Positions 1-9,037 of a DNA stretch of 64,000 nt are shown here, one piece after another; positions within the stretch are counted from its first letter, which is position 1, and each line of letters opens with the position of its first letter. The notes below the pieces were generated by a model. That model did not search any database. It was given only the letters and a program-made list of their open reading frames with translations, and was not told where the DNA came from. Source of the DNA: Donghicola sp041224595 (GTDB lineage: Bacteria > Pseudomonadota > Alphaproteobacteria > Rhodobacterales > Rhodobacteraceae); the NCBI RefSeq assembly GCF_041224595.1, contig NZ_JBGFGN010000103.1, positions 47,134 through 111,133 on the forward strand. The letters are read 5' to 3'. The position numbers and the translations under genes are program-made.

Positions 1-84
1 CCGTTTCGTGATCGACTCGCGGGCAAGAGCCAGTTTTTCCTCGAAGGTTTCGATTTCGGACACCAGATCGGCGGTTTCGGTCAT
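1..84 (-). CDS. MoxR-family AAA ATPase, N-terminal fragment (runs off the window)
   Basis: Only the first 28 codons are inside the window, beginning MTETADLVSEIETFEEK and running off the left edge. This opening, with a short acidic helix before the AAA core, is what I know from MoxR-type ATPases of Rhodobacteraceae; MoxR proteins are AAA chaperones that act with von Willebrand-domain proteins. The start at 84 is backed by an AGGAG ribosome site about 7 bases upstream. The gene is divergent from the DUF1285 gene, and moxR next to DUF1285 is a common pairing in this family. No catalytic motif lies in the visible part, so the family call rests on the N-terminus and context. Confidence 0.6.
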   Translation of the reverse strand, partial: MTETADLVSEIETFEEKLALARESITKR

Positions 85-166
85 GGTGTGGCTCCTGCTC
101 TGGGGAATGCTATATACAGATAGGGTATCTCAGGATTCCGAAATGGCAAAAGGGAACTAAAAACAC

Positions 167-742
167 ATGAGCGTGAAGCCATCCGCAGATGACATCGCCG
201 CCGCTGCCCGTGCTGCTTCCAAAGGCGGTCTGCCTCCGATCCACAAATGGAACCCGCCCTTCTGCGGCGATCTGGATATGCGTATCGCGCGCGATGGCAC
301 TTGGTTCTACAACGGAACGCCCATCGGCCGCGCTCCGCTGGTGCGACTGTTTTCAACCATTTTGAAGCGCGAAGACGGGAAGTACTTTCTTGTGACCCCC
401 GTAGAGAAGGTCGGCATTCAAGTGGATGACGCGCCGTTCGTTGCTATCGATTTTGATGTCACAGACTCGGATGGCCAACCGGTTTTGACCTTTGTCACCA
501 ATGTTGGCGACCGAACCAGCGCAGGAACAGCGCATCCGATCCGCGTCGTCCGTGATCCGGAAACGGGCGAGCCCGCCCCCTATGTGCACGTCCGGGACGA
601 ACTCGAAGCGCTGATTGATCGCAAAAGCTTCTATCGCCTAATCGACCGAGGGGAACACCGCGACCATAATGGAATGCGCTGGTTCGGAATTGTCTCTGGC
701 ACAGAGTTCTTCCCCTTCATTCCATCGGAAGAATTGGAATAA
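167..742 (+). CDS. DUF1285 domain-containing protein
   Basis: A complete 191-residue soluble protein with no signal peptide or membrane segment. It carries the conserved opening of DUF1285 proteins (PPIHKWNPPFCGDLDMRIARDG, residues about 24-45, then FYNGTPIGR), followed by a small beta-rich domain. The family has a solved fold but no established biochemical role. It is divergent from the moxR start with an 82-base spacer that holds a short inverted repeat (AGATA-GGG-TATCT, 118-130). In many Rhodobacteraceae this gene stands beside moxR and DUF58 genes, which suggests a link to that chaperone cluster; this is inference from context. Confidence 0.85.
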   Translation: MSVKPSADDIAAAARAASKGGLPPIHKWNPPFCGDLDMRIARDGTWFYNGTPIGRAPLVRLFSTILKREDGKYFLVTPVEKVGIQVDDAPFVAIDFDVTDSDGQPVLTFVTNVGDRTSAGTAHPIRVVRDPETGEPAPYVHVRDELEALIDRKSFYRLIDRGEHRDHNGMRWFGIVSGTEFFPFIPSEELE

Positions 743-834
743 TCGCAGGCCCGACTGTGCGCCATTGCCGCCTTCACATCATCAGGACCAAGAGTATGCT
801 TGGGCCGTCTCGTCCACCTGATCGGAGCGCAGCA

Positions 835-1071
835 ATGATCCACCCGAAATACGCCCCATACCTGTTCAGCCTGTTCCTGTCGGGCATGATGTCCTGCCTC
901 GTCTCGGGAATCGCGACGTATCGCGCCTTGGGCTTTGTCCCAAATTTTGGCGCAGAGTGGATGGGCGCATGGGGCTCTAGCTGGCTGGTTGCCTTTCCGG
1001 CAGTGCTGCTGGTCGCCCCTGTGGCCCGCCGATTGGTCGCCTTGGTCGTCCGCGCACCTGACGCCGCCTGA
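835..1071 (+). CDS. DUF2798 domain-containing small membrane protein
   Basis: 78 residues from the ATG at 835; the frame is open further upstream to 757 but that extension is polar, arginine-rich and unlike the family. The protein has two predicted transmembrane helices (about residues 8-30 and 45-68) separated by a short loop, the layout of DUF2798 proteins (two-helix membrane proteins of unknown role). The phrase YLFSLFLSGMMSCLVSGIAT in helix 1 is characteristic. It follows DUF1285 by 92 bases on the same strand and may be cotranscribed with it. No function can be assigned. Confidence 0.75.
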   Translation: MIHPKYAPYLFSLFLSGMMSCLVSGIATYRALGFVPNFGAEWMGAWGSSWLVAFPAVLLVAPVARRLVALVVRAPDAA

Positions 1072-1086
1072 CGGGGATCTGGCCGC

Positions 1087-1902
1087 CTAGCAGGCCGGAC
1101 GCAGGCCGGAATTCAGCATACTTGAAGCAGCTTCGATGTCGCGGACGGTGTGTTGGACCAGACGCGCGCGGGCATCCAGCTGTGTCCAGCCATGTCCACC
1201 GATTTCGTAACGATGCAGTTTCGCCTGAGCGCCCCAGATGTCCAAATAGCGCTCTGACGCGGATACGGGAACGATTGGATCATCCTCGGAATGGTGCAGG
1301 TGCACAGGTCCATCAAAGCGGTCCACCCCATTATACGGATCGAACGTCTTTGCATCGCGGATAAAGGACGCACCAACACCCTGCCCGTCAAAATCAAACA
1401 GCTCTGATTCCGGGTTCGCGGGCAGCGGGTCCCCCATGATATGGCCCGCGGCGATGTCCTCGACGAAGCTAGCAGCAGGTGCCCAAAGAGTGAGAGACTT
1501 GACCAAATCTGGCCGCTCACCAGATAGAACGGCTGCGGCCATCCCGCCGAGCGAGTGTCCGACCACGTGAACCGGCCTGCCGCTGCGCCGCTTGAGCGTT
1601 TCCAACACCACTTCAAGCTGGCGCACTTCGTCCGAGGCGTAAATCTCGGAAAAGTCGCCATCGCTCTCTCCGTGGCCCAGACGGTCAAAGGTCACAACCG
1701 CAAACCCCTCATCGTGGAGTGCCCGCGCCAACTGCACAAACAATCGGCCTGTCCCATAGCGATTGCTCGAAAATCCGTGGTTCAAAACCACATAATCGAT
1801 CGGCGCAGGGATCTGATAAAAGCTGCCGCGAATAGTCAGGTCACGATGAATAAATTCAACACTTTTAGGAACGTTCAAAATCTGGCTCCCCCTCGAAATC
1901 AC
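1087..1902 (-). CDS. Alpha/beta hydrolase (serine hydrolase, S33/monoacylglycerol-lipase-like)
   Basis: 271-residue cytosolic hydrolase of the alpha/beta fold. The nucleophile elbow GHSLGG places the catalytic serine at residue 117; the acid is in the segment SEDDPIVP (Asp208 by analogy) and the base is His237 in IGGHGW. An oxyanion-hole HGF motif lies near residue 42. The closest general type is the lysophospholipase/serine aminopeptidase S33 group, acting on esters or amides; the substrate cannot be told from sequence. It lies 47 bases downstream of polA on the same strand, so it may be read through from polA. Start chosen at the ATG at 1902, near the expected length. Confidence 0.85.
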   Translation of the reverse strand: MISRGSQILNVPKSVEFIHRDLTIRGSFYQIPAPIDYVVLNHGFSSNRYGTGRLFVQLARALHDEGFAVVTFDRLGHGESDGDFSEIYASDEVRQLEVVLETLKRRSGRPVHVVGHSLGGMAAAVLSGERPDLVKSLTLWAPAASFVEDIAAGHIMGDPLPANPESELFDFDGQGVGASFIRDAKTFDPYNGVDRFDGPVHLHHSEDDPIVPVSASERYLDIWGAQAKLHRYEIGGHGWTQLDARARLVQHTVRDIEAASSMLNSGLRPAC

Positions 1903-1949
1903 GGAAAGGTAACACCAATTTCACGTTATTGTTCCAGAACTTTCTTCAA

Positions 1950-4757
1950 TTAGTGTGCTTCGGCCCAACTTTGCCCACGGCCCGCATCGACGATCAAAGG
2001 CACATCCAAATGGATAGCAGGCATTGCAGAGCTTTCCATCACATCCTTGGCGGTTTTGATCAAATCATCGACCGCGCCTTCTTCGACTTCGAACAGCAAT
2101 TCGTCGTGCACCTGTAGCAGCATTTTTGCAGGCAGATCAGCAATCGCATCCGGCATCCGGATCATGGCGCGACGGATGATATCGGCAGCGGTGCCCTGAA
2201 TCGGTGCGTTGATCGCCGCACGCTTGGCAAAACCGGCCCGCGGCCCCTTGGCCGCGATCTCGGGCGTGTGGATTTTGCGGCCAAACATGGTTTCGACGAA
2301 CAGGTGCTCTTTGGCGAACTTCACCGTGTCGTCCATGTAGGCCTTGATGCCGGGGAACCGCTCGAAATAGCGGTCGATAAAGCCCTGCGCTTCGCCGCGT
2401 GGAATGCGCAGGTTGCGGGCCAGACCATAGCCGGAAATGCCGTAAATGACGCCAAAGTTGATGGCCTTGGCCTGACGGCGCACCTCGGGGGTCATCTCGT
2501 CCAGCGGCACGCCGAACATTTCGGACGCGGTGGCGGCGTGAATGTCCTGCCCCTCGCGGAAGGCTTCTTTCAGGCTGTCGATCCCCGCCACATGCGCCAG
2601 AATGCGCAGTTCGATCTGGCTGTAGTCGAGCGCGACCAGCACTTTGCCCTCGGGCGCGATAAAGGCCTCGCGGATGCGGCGGCCCTCTTCGCTTCGGATC
2701 GGGATGTTTTGCAGGTTCGGATCGGTTGAGGACAAACGCCCCGTCGCCGCGCCGGTCTGCATGTAGCTGGTGTGGACGCGGCCCGTGTCGGCGTTGATGT
2801 GGTCCTGCAGCGCGTCAGTGTAGGTCGATTTCAGCTTGGACAGCTGACGCCAGTCCAGAACGCGGCCGGGCAGTTCATGCTCGGTCGACAGGTCCTCCAG
2901 GATATCCGCACCGGTGGCATAGGCGCCGGTCTTGCCCTTCTTGCCGCCCTGATACCCCAGCTTGTCGAACATGATCTCGCCAAGCTGCTTGGGGCTACCC
3001 ACGTTGAACTTCTCGCCCGCCAGTTCGTGGATCTCTTCCTCGAGCTGCGCCATCTTCTGGGCAAAGGCATTGGACATCCGGCTTAGGGTGTCGCGGTCCA
3101 CCAGCACGCCCTCTCGCTCCATCTGGGCCAGTACAGGGACCAAGGGGCGCTCCAGACGTTCGTAGACACGTGTGACTTTTTCGCGGTGCAGTTCAGGCCG
3201 GAATTTGTGCCAGAGGCGCAGGGTAATGTCCGCATCCTCGGCTGCGTATCGGGTCGCTTTGTCCACCTCGACCTTGTCAAAGGTGATCATGGACTTCCCG
3301 CTGCCGATCAGCTCTTTGATCGGGATCGGCTTGTGTCCCAAATAGCGTTCGGACAGGGCGTCCATCCCGTGTCCGTGCAGACCGGAATACAACGCATAGG
3401 ACATCAGCATCGTGTCCGCGATGCCCTGCACGGTGATCCCGTAGGTCTGGAAAATCTTTATGTCGTACTTGGCGTTCTGGAAGATCTTCAGAACGGATGC
3501 ATCTTCGAGCACGGGTTTCAGCAGCGACAGGCAGGTGTCGAAATCCATCTGCCCTTCGGCCTTTTCCGCGCCGCCAAACAGATCGCCGTCGCCCTTGGTG
3601 TGGCCAATGGGAATGTAGCACGCCTTGCCCGCTTCGGTGGACAGGGAGACGCCGACCAAGTCGGCCACCATTTCGTCCAGTGCCGTCGTTTCCGTATCAA
3701 TCGCCACATAGCCCTGCTGGCGGATGGCCGCGATCCACTCTTCCAGCTGCGCGGGGGCGGTCAGGCAGGTGTAGTTCTCGGGCTCAAAAGCAATATCCTC
3801 GACCGGAGCGGCGTCGGCTGCGGCAGGCACAGTCGGCGCTTTGTCCTCGATCACCGGCGCTTCGGCGTCCAGCGCGTCGGCGATGCGCTTGGTCAGGGTG
3901 CGGAATTCCATCTTGGCAAGGAAGCCGAGCAGTACCTCTGGATCGGGGTCGCGGATTTCCAGATCATCCAGCGTGAATTCCAGAGGGGTTTTGCAGTCCA
4001 ACTCTACAAGCTTCTTGGACAGCTCGATCTGCTCTCGCTTTTCGATCAGGGTCTGGCGCCGTTTCGGCTGCTTGATCTCTTCGGCACGGTCGAGCAAGTC
4101 CTCGAGGCTGCCGTATTCGTTGATCAAGAGCGCTGCAGTCTTGATCCCGATCCCCGGCGCGCCGGGCACGTTGTCCACGCTGTCACCCGCCAAAGCCTGC
4201 ACGTCCACGACGCGTTCTGGTCCCACACCGAATTTCTCCTCGACGCCTTCGCGGTCGATCAGCTTGTTCTTCATGGCGTCAAACATCACGACGCCATCGC
4301 CCACCAGCTGCATCAAATCCTTGTCCGAGGATACGATGGTCACACGTCCGCCCGCATCCCGCGCCTGATGGCAGAGGGTCGCGATAATGTCGTCGGCCTC
4401 GTAGCCCTCCATCTCCTCGCAGGCGATGTTGAACGCACGGGTCGCTTCGCGGGTCAGCGGGATCTGCGGGCGCAGGTCCTCTGGCATCGCCTCGCGGTTG
4501 GCTTTGTACTGATCGTACATGTCATTGCGGAAGGTGTGGCTGCCCTTGTCGAAAATCACGGCAAGGTGGGTCGGCGCGTCAGAGCCAGAGGTGCCCTCGA
4601 CATAGCGCTGAAGCATGTTGCAGAAGCCGCTGACCGCCCCGATCGGCAGGCCATCCGACTTGCGGGTCAGCGGTGGCAGCGCATGGTAGGCCCGAAAAAT
4701 GAAAGCGGACCCGTCAATGAGGTGCAGATGGCAGCCTTTGCCGAATGTCGTGCTCAT
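1950..4757 (-). CDS. polA: DNA polymerase I
   Basis: 935 residues from the ATG at 4757, which has a strong AGGAAGGAG ribosome site; the frame extends 27 codons further but without family similarity. Three domains are complete: 5'-3' exonuclease (about 8-300, with LIDGSAF and the helix-hairpin-helix region), proofreading 3'-5' exonuclease (about 345-525, with the intact DTET motif and YAAEDAD), and the family A polymerase (about 550-935). Polymerase motif A (ALDYSQIELR), motif B with its phenylalanine (AKAINFGVIYG) and motif C (VHDE, residues 883-886) are all present. It removes RNA primers and fills gaps in replication and repair. Proofreading looks active because the acidic residues are kept. 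Confidence 0.97.
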   Translation of the reverse strand: MSTTFGKGCHLHLIDGSAFIFRAYHALPPLTRKSDGLPIGAVSGFCNMLQRYVEGTSGSDAPTHLAVIFDKGSHTFRNDMYDQYKANREAMPEDLRPQIPLTREATRAFNIACEEMEGYEADDIIATLCHQARDAGGRVTIVSSDKDLMQLVGDGVVMFDAMKNKLIDREGVEEKFGVGPERVVDVQALAGDSVDNVPGAPGIGIKTAALLINEYGSLEDLLDRAEEIKQPKRRQTLIEKREQIELSKKLVELDCKTPLEFTLDDLEIRDPDPEVLLGFLAKMEFRTLTKRIADALDAEAPVIEDKAPTVPAAADAAPVEDIAFEPENYTCLTAPAQLEEWIAAIRQQGYVAIDTETTALDEMVADLVGVSLSTEAGKACYIPIGHTKGDGDLFGGAEKAEGQMDFDTCLSLLKPVLEDASVLKIFQNAKYDIKIFQTYGITVQGIADTMLMSYALYSGLHGHGMDALSERYLGHKPIPIKELIGSGKSMITFDKVEVDKATRYAAEDADITLRLWHKFRPELHREKVTRVYERLERPLVPVLAQMEREGVLVDRDTLSRMSNAFAQKMAQLEEEIHELAGEKFNVGSPKQLGEIMFDKLGYQGGKKGKTGAYATGADILEDLSTEHELPGRVLDWRQLSKLKSTYTDALQDHINADTGRVHTSYMQTGAATGRLSSTDPNLQNIPIRSEEGRRIREAFIAPEGKVLVALDYSQIELRILAHVAGIDSLKEAFREGQDIHAATASEMFGVPLDEMTPEVRRQAKAINFGVIYGISGYGLARNLRIPRGEAQGFIDRYFERFPGIKAYMDDTVKFAKEHLFVETMFGRKIHTPEIAAKGPRAGFAKRAAINAPIQGTAADIIRRAMIRMPDAIADLPAKMLLQVHDELLFEVEEGAVDDLIKTAKDVMESSAMPAIHLDVPLIVDAGRGQSWAEAH

Positions 4758-4986
4758 GAATGCGCTCCTTCCTGCTGTTGGGTCCGGTAATGCCACGTCC
4801 AGAAGGCCTCTTCCAGCGCCGATGCAATGACACCGCATTTCCCTGAGGTGCGCCCCATTCGATTTACCAGAATCCGAGCGTGCCCATTTTCAGAAAGTTC
4901 GATTTCGATAATTCGGAAATTTGCGAATTATAAGCTCGCAGATCAAAATGCTCCCCGGCCAACACGCAGGGGCACCACATCTAGGA
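4758..4986. promoter_or_regulatory. Upstream region of polA
   Basis: 229 bases between the polA start and the stop of the upstream isomerase gene, both on the minus strand. No convincing ORF. An AT-rich stretch at about 4897-4935 contains, on the minus strand, a TATAAT-like hexamer (4932-4927) that may be a -10 element; no good -35 is seen at the usual distance, so the promoter call is weak. Confidence 0.3.
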
Positions 4987-5586
4987 TCACAATTCGCCAG
5001 ACAAGAAGGCATCCAGATCATCCAGCCGATCCTGCCCCCAGAACTTCTCGGTCCCGTCCACAATGTAGAATGGCGAGCCAAAGACCCCCTGTGACACCGC
5101 CTCTTCCAGATTCGCGGCATAGGTCTCTGCCCCGACCAACAATCCGCTATCCGCGAGCTTGGGATCAAACCCGCAGGCCTCTAGCGCGGCGCGAACAACC
5201 CCATCTTCGGCAATGTCCTTTTCCTCGGCCCACGACGCCCGAAGAATCGCATGGACCAACGCGCCGACATCACCGGCTCCGGCGTTTTGCGCGGCGATGA
5301 TCGCGTAGCTCGACGGAGCCGCATTTGTAGGCCAGAACATCGGGCGAAAATTAAACGGCAGTTTCGATTTCTTGGCCTGACGGGGCAATTCCTGCGCACG
5401 GTACTCAAGCCGCGCAGGATGTCGATCCTTGGGCGCGGCACCCCCCGTTCGCGGGAAAAGTGCCATGATGTCCAGAGGCTTGTACGTGATGCCCGCGCCA
5501 TGTTTCGTGGCGATCTCTTCCAGACGTTGTCCGGCGAGGTAAGCATAGGGTGACAAGGTTGAAAAGTAGTAGTCGATATGCGGCAT
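4987..5586 (-). CDS. 2-hydroxychromene-2-carboxylate isomerase family protein
   Basis: 199-residue protein of the DsbA/kappa-class glutathione transferase superfamily. It opens with IDYYFSTLSPYAYLAG, the family signature in which the serine of LSPYAYL replaces the thioredoxin cysteine and activates glutathione. The middle helical part and the C-terminal GVFGSPFYIVDGTEKFWGQDRL segment (cis-proline and the return of the thioredoxin fold) are complete. Members isomerise 2-hydroxychromene-2-carboxylate to trans-o-hydroxybenzylidenepyruvate in naphthalene breakdown, but many are of unknown substrate and I see no naphthalene genes nearby. Stands alone upstream of polA on the same strand, 229 bases away. 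Confidence 0.85.
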   Translation of the reverse strand: MPHIDYYFSTLSPYAYLAGQRLEEIATKHGAGITYKPLDIMALFPRTGGAAPKDRHPARLEYRAQELPRQAKKSKLPFNFRPMFWPTNAAPSSYAIIAAQNAGAGDVGALVHAILRASWAEEKDIAEDGVVRAALEACGFDPKLADSGLLVGAETYAANLEEAVSQGVFGSPFYIVDGTEKFWGQDRLDDLDAFLSGEL

Positions 5587-5688
5587 TGGAGCCCTCCCGT
5601 GCTTCCGTTGCTTGGCGTGAAGGTTACCGCGTGTTAAGCGAAGCCAACGTCACGAATCCGTCATAACTCCCCTTCTAGGACGCAGCTC

Positions 5689-6711
5689 ATGCCCTCTCTC
5701 ACCGAACCTAAGCTGATTTCTGGCAATGCCAACATGACCCTCGCAAAATCCATCGCACGTCGCATGTCGATGCACCGCGGAATGAATGTGGGTCTGGTCG
5801 ATGCCCGTGTTGAACGCTTTAACGATGCCGAAATCTTTGTCGAGGTTTTCGAGAACGTCCGTGGCGAAGACATGTTCATCATCCAGTCGACGTCAAAGCC
5901 GGCGAACGACCACCTGATGGAACTTCTGATCATGGCTGACGCGCTGCGTCGCTCCTCGGCCGGTCGCATCACTGCAGTGATCCCTTACTTCGGCTATGCC
6001 CGTCAGGACCGCCGCACCAAGGCCCGTACCCCTATCAGCGCCAAGCTGGTTGCCAACATGCTGACCCGTGCCGGCATCGAGCGGATCCTGACCATGGACC
6101 TGCACGCTGCGCAAATTCAGGGTTTCTTCGACATCCCCGTCGACAACCTGTACGCCGCGCCGATTTTCGCGCTGGATATCCAACACCACTTCGGCAGCAT
6201 GGAAGACGTCATGGTGATCTCGCCCGACGTTGGCGGCGTGGCCCGTGCACGTGAACTGGCCAAGCGGATCAACGCCCCGCTGGCAATCGTCGACAAACGC
6301 CGCGAGAAGCCCGGTGAAGTTGCAGAAATGACAGTGATCGGTGACGTGACAGGCAAGAAATGTATCATCGTTGACGACCTTTGCGACACTGCTGGCACCC
6401 TCTGCAAAGCTGCTGAGGTTCTGATGGACGCAGGCGCGACCGAGGTACACAGCTACATCACCCACGGCGTTATGTCCGGCCCTGCGGTCGAGCGTGTCAG
6501 CAAGTCGGTCATGAAGAGCCTCGTGATCACCGACACTATCGAGCCGACCCAAGCAATCCTCGATTGCCCGAATATCCGGATCGTTCCCACCGCCCCCGTG
6601 TTTGCGCAGGGCATTCTGAACATTTGGAATGGTACTTCTGTGTCGTCGCTGTTCGAAACCGATACGCTCGTTCCGATCTACGAAGGCCTGTATAACGGCA
6701 ACGGCGCTTAA
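5689..6711 (+). CDS. prs: Ribose-phosphate pyrophosphokinase (PRPP synthetase)
   Basis: 340 residues; makes phosphoribosyl pyrophosphate from ribose 5-phosphate and ATP for nucleotide, histidine and tryptophan synthesis. The flexible catalytic loop and flanking segment YFGYARQDRRTKARTPISAK (100-119), the MDLHAAQIQGFF metal/ribose-5-phosphate region (136-147) and the PRPP-binding loop CIIVDDLCDTAGTL (225-238) are all present. It is about 25 residues longer than the E. coli enzyme, as in other alphaproteobacteria. A short AGGA site precedes the ATG at 5689. The gene ends tail to tail with the lectin gene; the two stop codons share the palindrome TTAA at 6708-6711. Confidence 0.97.
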   Translation: MPSLTEPKLISGNANMTLAKSIARRMSMHRGMNVGLVDARVERFNDAEIFVEVFENVRGEDMFIIQSTSKPANDHLMELLIMADALRRSSAGRITAVIPYFGYARQDRRTKARTPISAKLVANMLTRAGIERILTMDLHAAQIQGFFDIPVDNLYAAPIFALDIQHHFGSMEDVMVISPDVGGVARARELAKRINAPLAIVDKRREKPGEVAEMTVIGDVTGKKCIIVDDLCDTAGTLCKAAEVLMDAGATEVHSYITHGVMSGPAVERVSKSVMKSLVITDTIEPTQAILDCPNIRIVPTAPVFAQGILNIWNGTSVSSLFETDTLVPIYEGLYNGNGA

Positions 6712-7058
6712 TAGAGCTGCCAGTCATCCTCGTGTGGCAGGCTGCCAATGGCCTGCCACGACGCCCGAGCACGGGCGATACGGGTGTCCCCCCACGTGCG
6801 GAACACCAGATCAAATCCCCGAACAGTTATATTCTCGGCCGTGATCTCGACTCGCACGTTGGTGTCCGAGTCCAGATCCCACAGGGACAGACCGACCGTC
6901 ACCGAAGGCGGGTCCTGATATTGCGCAGAAAATTTGATCTTTTTCACGCGGTCACGCGGGCCAGAGCCACGCCACATCTCTCCGCCCTCTTCGAAATCCG
7001 AAAAGAGCACAATATCGCCGCTGTCGATTCCGACCTGAAAGGTATTGAGACGCTTCAT
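6708..7058 (-). CDS. H-type lectin domain protein
   Basis: 116 residues, almost entirely one H-type lectin-like domain (the six-stranded fold first known from snail agglutinin). Supporting features are FSDFEEGGEMW near residue 19, the central RVKKIKFSAQYQDPPSVTVGLSLWDLD and the C-terminal WGDTRIARARASWQAIG, which match bacterial proteins of this family. There is no signal peptide. In other organisms these domains bind galactose-type sugars as trimers; the role in Rhodobacteraceae is unknown. It is monocistronic, convergent with prs (4-base overlap of stop codons) and read away from the atp terminator. Confidence 0.75.
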   Translation of the reverse strand: MKRLNTFQVGIDSGDIVLFSDFEEGGEMWRGSGPRDRVKKIKFSAQYQDPPSVTVGLSLWDLDSDTNVRVEITAENITVRGFDLVFRTWGDTRIARARASWQAIGSLPHEDDWQLY

Positions 7059-7080
7059 GCCACTTCAGATACCGCGTAAC

Positions 7081-7092
7081 TTATTTAAATAA
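7081..7092. repeat. AT-only 12-base palindrome in lectin promoter
   Basis: TTATTTAAATAA is a perfect palindrome about 25-35 bases upstream of the lectin start, in the 58-base space between that start and the atp terminator. Position fits a promoter -10 region or a regulator site; neither is proven. Confidence 0.35.
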
Positions 7093-7116
7093 AACTAACC
7101 TTAGCCAGAAAAACTA

Positions 7117-7150
7117 AAAGGCCCGCCTTCTGAATGCAAGGCGGGCCTTT
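7117..7150 (-). terminator. Rho-independent terminator of the atp operon
   Basis: A perfect 13-base-pair stem (AAAGGCCCGCCTT against AAGGCGGGCCTTT) with an 8-base loop, 24 bases past the atpC stop. On the minus strand it is followed by a T-rich run (CTTTTAGTTTTTC), the usual signature. Confidence 0.9.
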
Positions 7151-7173
7151 CGTATAGTTTTTGTCGGTGGACG

Positions 7174-7572
7174 TTAGTCCATCTGGTCGATCAAGTGCAC
7201 CAGATCGGCAACAAAGCGTTCCAGACCGTGACGCTCTTCGTCCTCAGCCGCCTGCTCCATCCGTTCACGCGCCTCAGAGAGGATCGCTTCCAGATCGGGG
7301 CGGGCAACGTCGGCTGCTGCAAAAGCGCGCTCGGCGATCACCGAAACCGATTCAGCCGAAACTTCGACGAACCCGTGGGTCACAACGAAGTCTTTCGCTC
7401 CGCCTTCCAGCTCCGCCCGGAGGAAACCGGGACGGAGAGTGGTCAGCATCGGCTCGTGGCCGGGGCCCGCGGTCAGTTCGCCCTCGGCGCCGGGGATCAG
7501 TACTTCGCTGGCTTTGCCCGATGCGAGGCTACGCTCGGGGCAGACCAGATCGAATTGAACCATATCAGCCAT
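7174..7572 (-). CDS. atpC: ATP synthase F1 subunit epsilon
   Basis: 132 residues. The N-terminal beta-sandwich (MVQFDLVCPERSLASGKASEVLIPGAEGE, with PGAEGELTAGPGHEPML typical) is complete, followed by a shorter helical C-terminal part. Epsilon sits on the central stalk and regulates ATP hydrolysis. Last gene of the atpHAGDC set, 22 bases after atpD and directly followed by the terminator. Confidence 0.95.
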   Translation of the reverse strand: MADMVQFDLVCPERSLASGKASEVLIPGAEGELTAGPGHEPMLTTLRPGFLRAELEGGAKDFVVTHGFVEVSAESVSVIAERAFAAADVARPDLEAILSEARERMEQAAEDEERHGLERFVADLVHLIDQMD

Positions 7573-7594
7573 TCAGGGCCTCCTTCCGCAGGGT

Positions 7595-9016
7595 TTAGGC
7601 AGCAGCTGCCAGCTTCTCGGCTTTTGCGATCACTTCGTCGATGTCGCCAACCATGTAGAAGGCTGCTTCGGGCAGGTGATCGTATTCGCCAGCAACAACC
7701 GCTTTGAACGACGCGATGGTTTTTTCCAGCGGAACCTGAACACCGTCCGAACCGGTGAAGACTTTCGCAACGTCGAAGGGCTGCGACAGGAAGCGCTGGA
7801 TCTTACGCGCACGCTGAACGGTCAGCTTATCTTCTTCGCTCAGTTCGTCCATGCCAAGGATGGCGATGATGTCCTGCAGCGACTTGTACTTCTGCAGAAT
7901 ACCCTGAACGTCACGAGCAACCTGATAGTGCTCTTCACCAACGATACCCGGATCGAGGATACGCGACGACGAGTCCAGCGGGTCAACCGCGGGGTAGATG
8001 CCGAGTTCCGAAATCGCACGCGACAGAACGGTTGTTGCGTCGAGGTGTGCGAAGGTAGTCGCGGGTGCGGGGTCGGTAAGGTCGTCCGCGGGAACGTAAA
8101 CGGCCTGGATCGAGGTGATCGAACCCTGCTTGGTCGAGGTGATGCGTTCCTGCATGGCGCCCATGTCGGTCGCCAGGGTCGGCTGGTAGCCCACCGCCGA
8201 AGGAATACGACCGAGCAGAGCCGAAACTTCCGAACCCGCCTGAGTGAAGCGGAAGATGTTGTCGACGAAGAACAGAACGTCAGTACCGGACTGGTCACGG
8301 AACTGTTCTGCCAGAGTCAGACCGGTCAGAGCAACACGTGCACGTGCTCCCGGAGGTTCGTTCATCTGGCCGTAAACCAGAGCAACCTGCGATTCCGACA
8401 GGTTGTCGGGCTTAATAACGTTCGATTCGATCATCTCGTGGTACAGGTCGTTGCCCTCACGAGTACGCTCGCCAACACCTGCGAACACCGAGAAGCCCGA
8501 GTGCACTTTTGCGATGTTGTTGATGAGTTCCATGATCAGAACGGTTTTGCCCACGCCGGCGCCGCCGAACAGACCAATCTTACCACCCTTGGAGTAGGGC
8601 GCCAGAAGGTCGATCACCTTGATGCCGGTCACCAGAATTTCCGAAGCAGTCGACTGCTCGATGAATTCGGGTGCAGGCTGGTGGATCGCACGGGTTTCGG
8701 TCGCGGCCAGTTCACCTTTTTCGTCGATGGGCTCGCCCACGACGTTGATGATGCGGCCCAGAGTTGCGTTGCCTACGGGCACCGAGATGGGCTGGCCAAG
8801 GTCAGTCACTGCCTGACCACGAACCAGACCTTCGCTGCCGTCCATCGCGATAGTACGCACGGTGTTTTCACCGAGGTGCTGCGCAACTTCCAGGATCAGA
8901 CGCTTACCATTGTTGTCAGTCTCGAGCGCGTTCAGAATTGCCGGAAGGGCATCCTCAAACTGCACGTCAACGACAGCGCCGATGACCTGCGTAATTTTGC
9001 CGACTGCGTTTGCCAT
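7595..9016 (-). CDS. atpD: ATP synthase F1 subunit beta (catalytic)
   Basis: 473 residues, full length. Walker A motif GGAGVGKT at 151-158, Walker B LFFVDNIFRF, the catalytic GERTREG segment, and the DELSEED-type sequence (DELSEEDKL) near the C-terminus are all present. It forms the catalytic sites of F1 with atpA. Fourth gene of the operon, 21 bases after atpG. Very strong codon bias visible as conserved third-position C/G typical of highly expressed genes. Confidence 0.98.
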   Translation of the reverse strand: MANAVGKITQVIGAVVDVQFEDALPAILNALETDNNGKRLILEVAQHLGENTVRTIAMDGSEGLVRGQAVTDLGQPISVPVGNATLGRIINVVGEPIDEKGELAATETRAIHQPAPEFIEQSTASEILVTGIKVIDLLAPYSKGGKIGLFGGAGVGKTVLIMELINNIAKVHSGFSVFAGVGERTREGNDLYHEMIESNVIKPDNLSESQVALVYGQMNEPPGARARVALTGLTLAEQFRDQSGTDVLFFVDNIFRFTQAGSEVSALLGRIPSAVGYQPTLATDMGAMQERITSTKQGSITSIQAVYVPADDLTDPAPATTFAHLDATTVLSRAISELGIYPAVDPLDSSSRILDPGIVGEEHYQVARDVQGILQKYKSLQDIIAILGMDELSEEDKLTVQRARKIQRFLSQPFDVAKVFTGSDGVQVPLEKTIASFKAVVAGEYDHLPEAAFYMVGDIDEVIAKAEKLAAAA

Positions 9017-9037
9017 GTCGTTGTTTCTCCGATTTCC

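Noticed and set aside
3186..4790. A 534-codon frame opposite polA
   Set aside because: Antisense to the complete polA gene; composition is that of a shadow frame.
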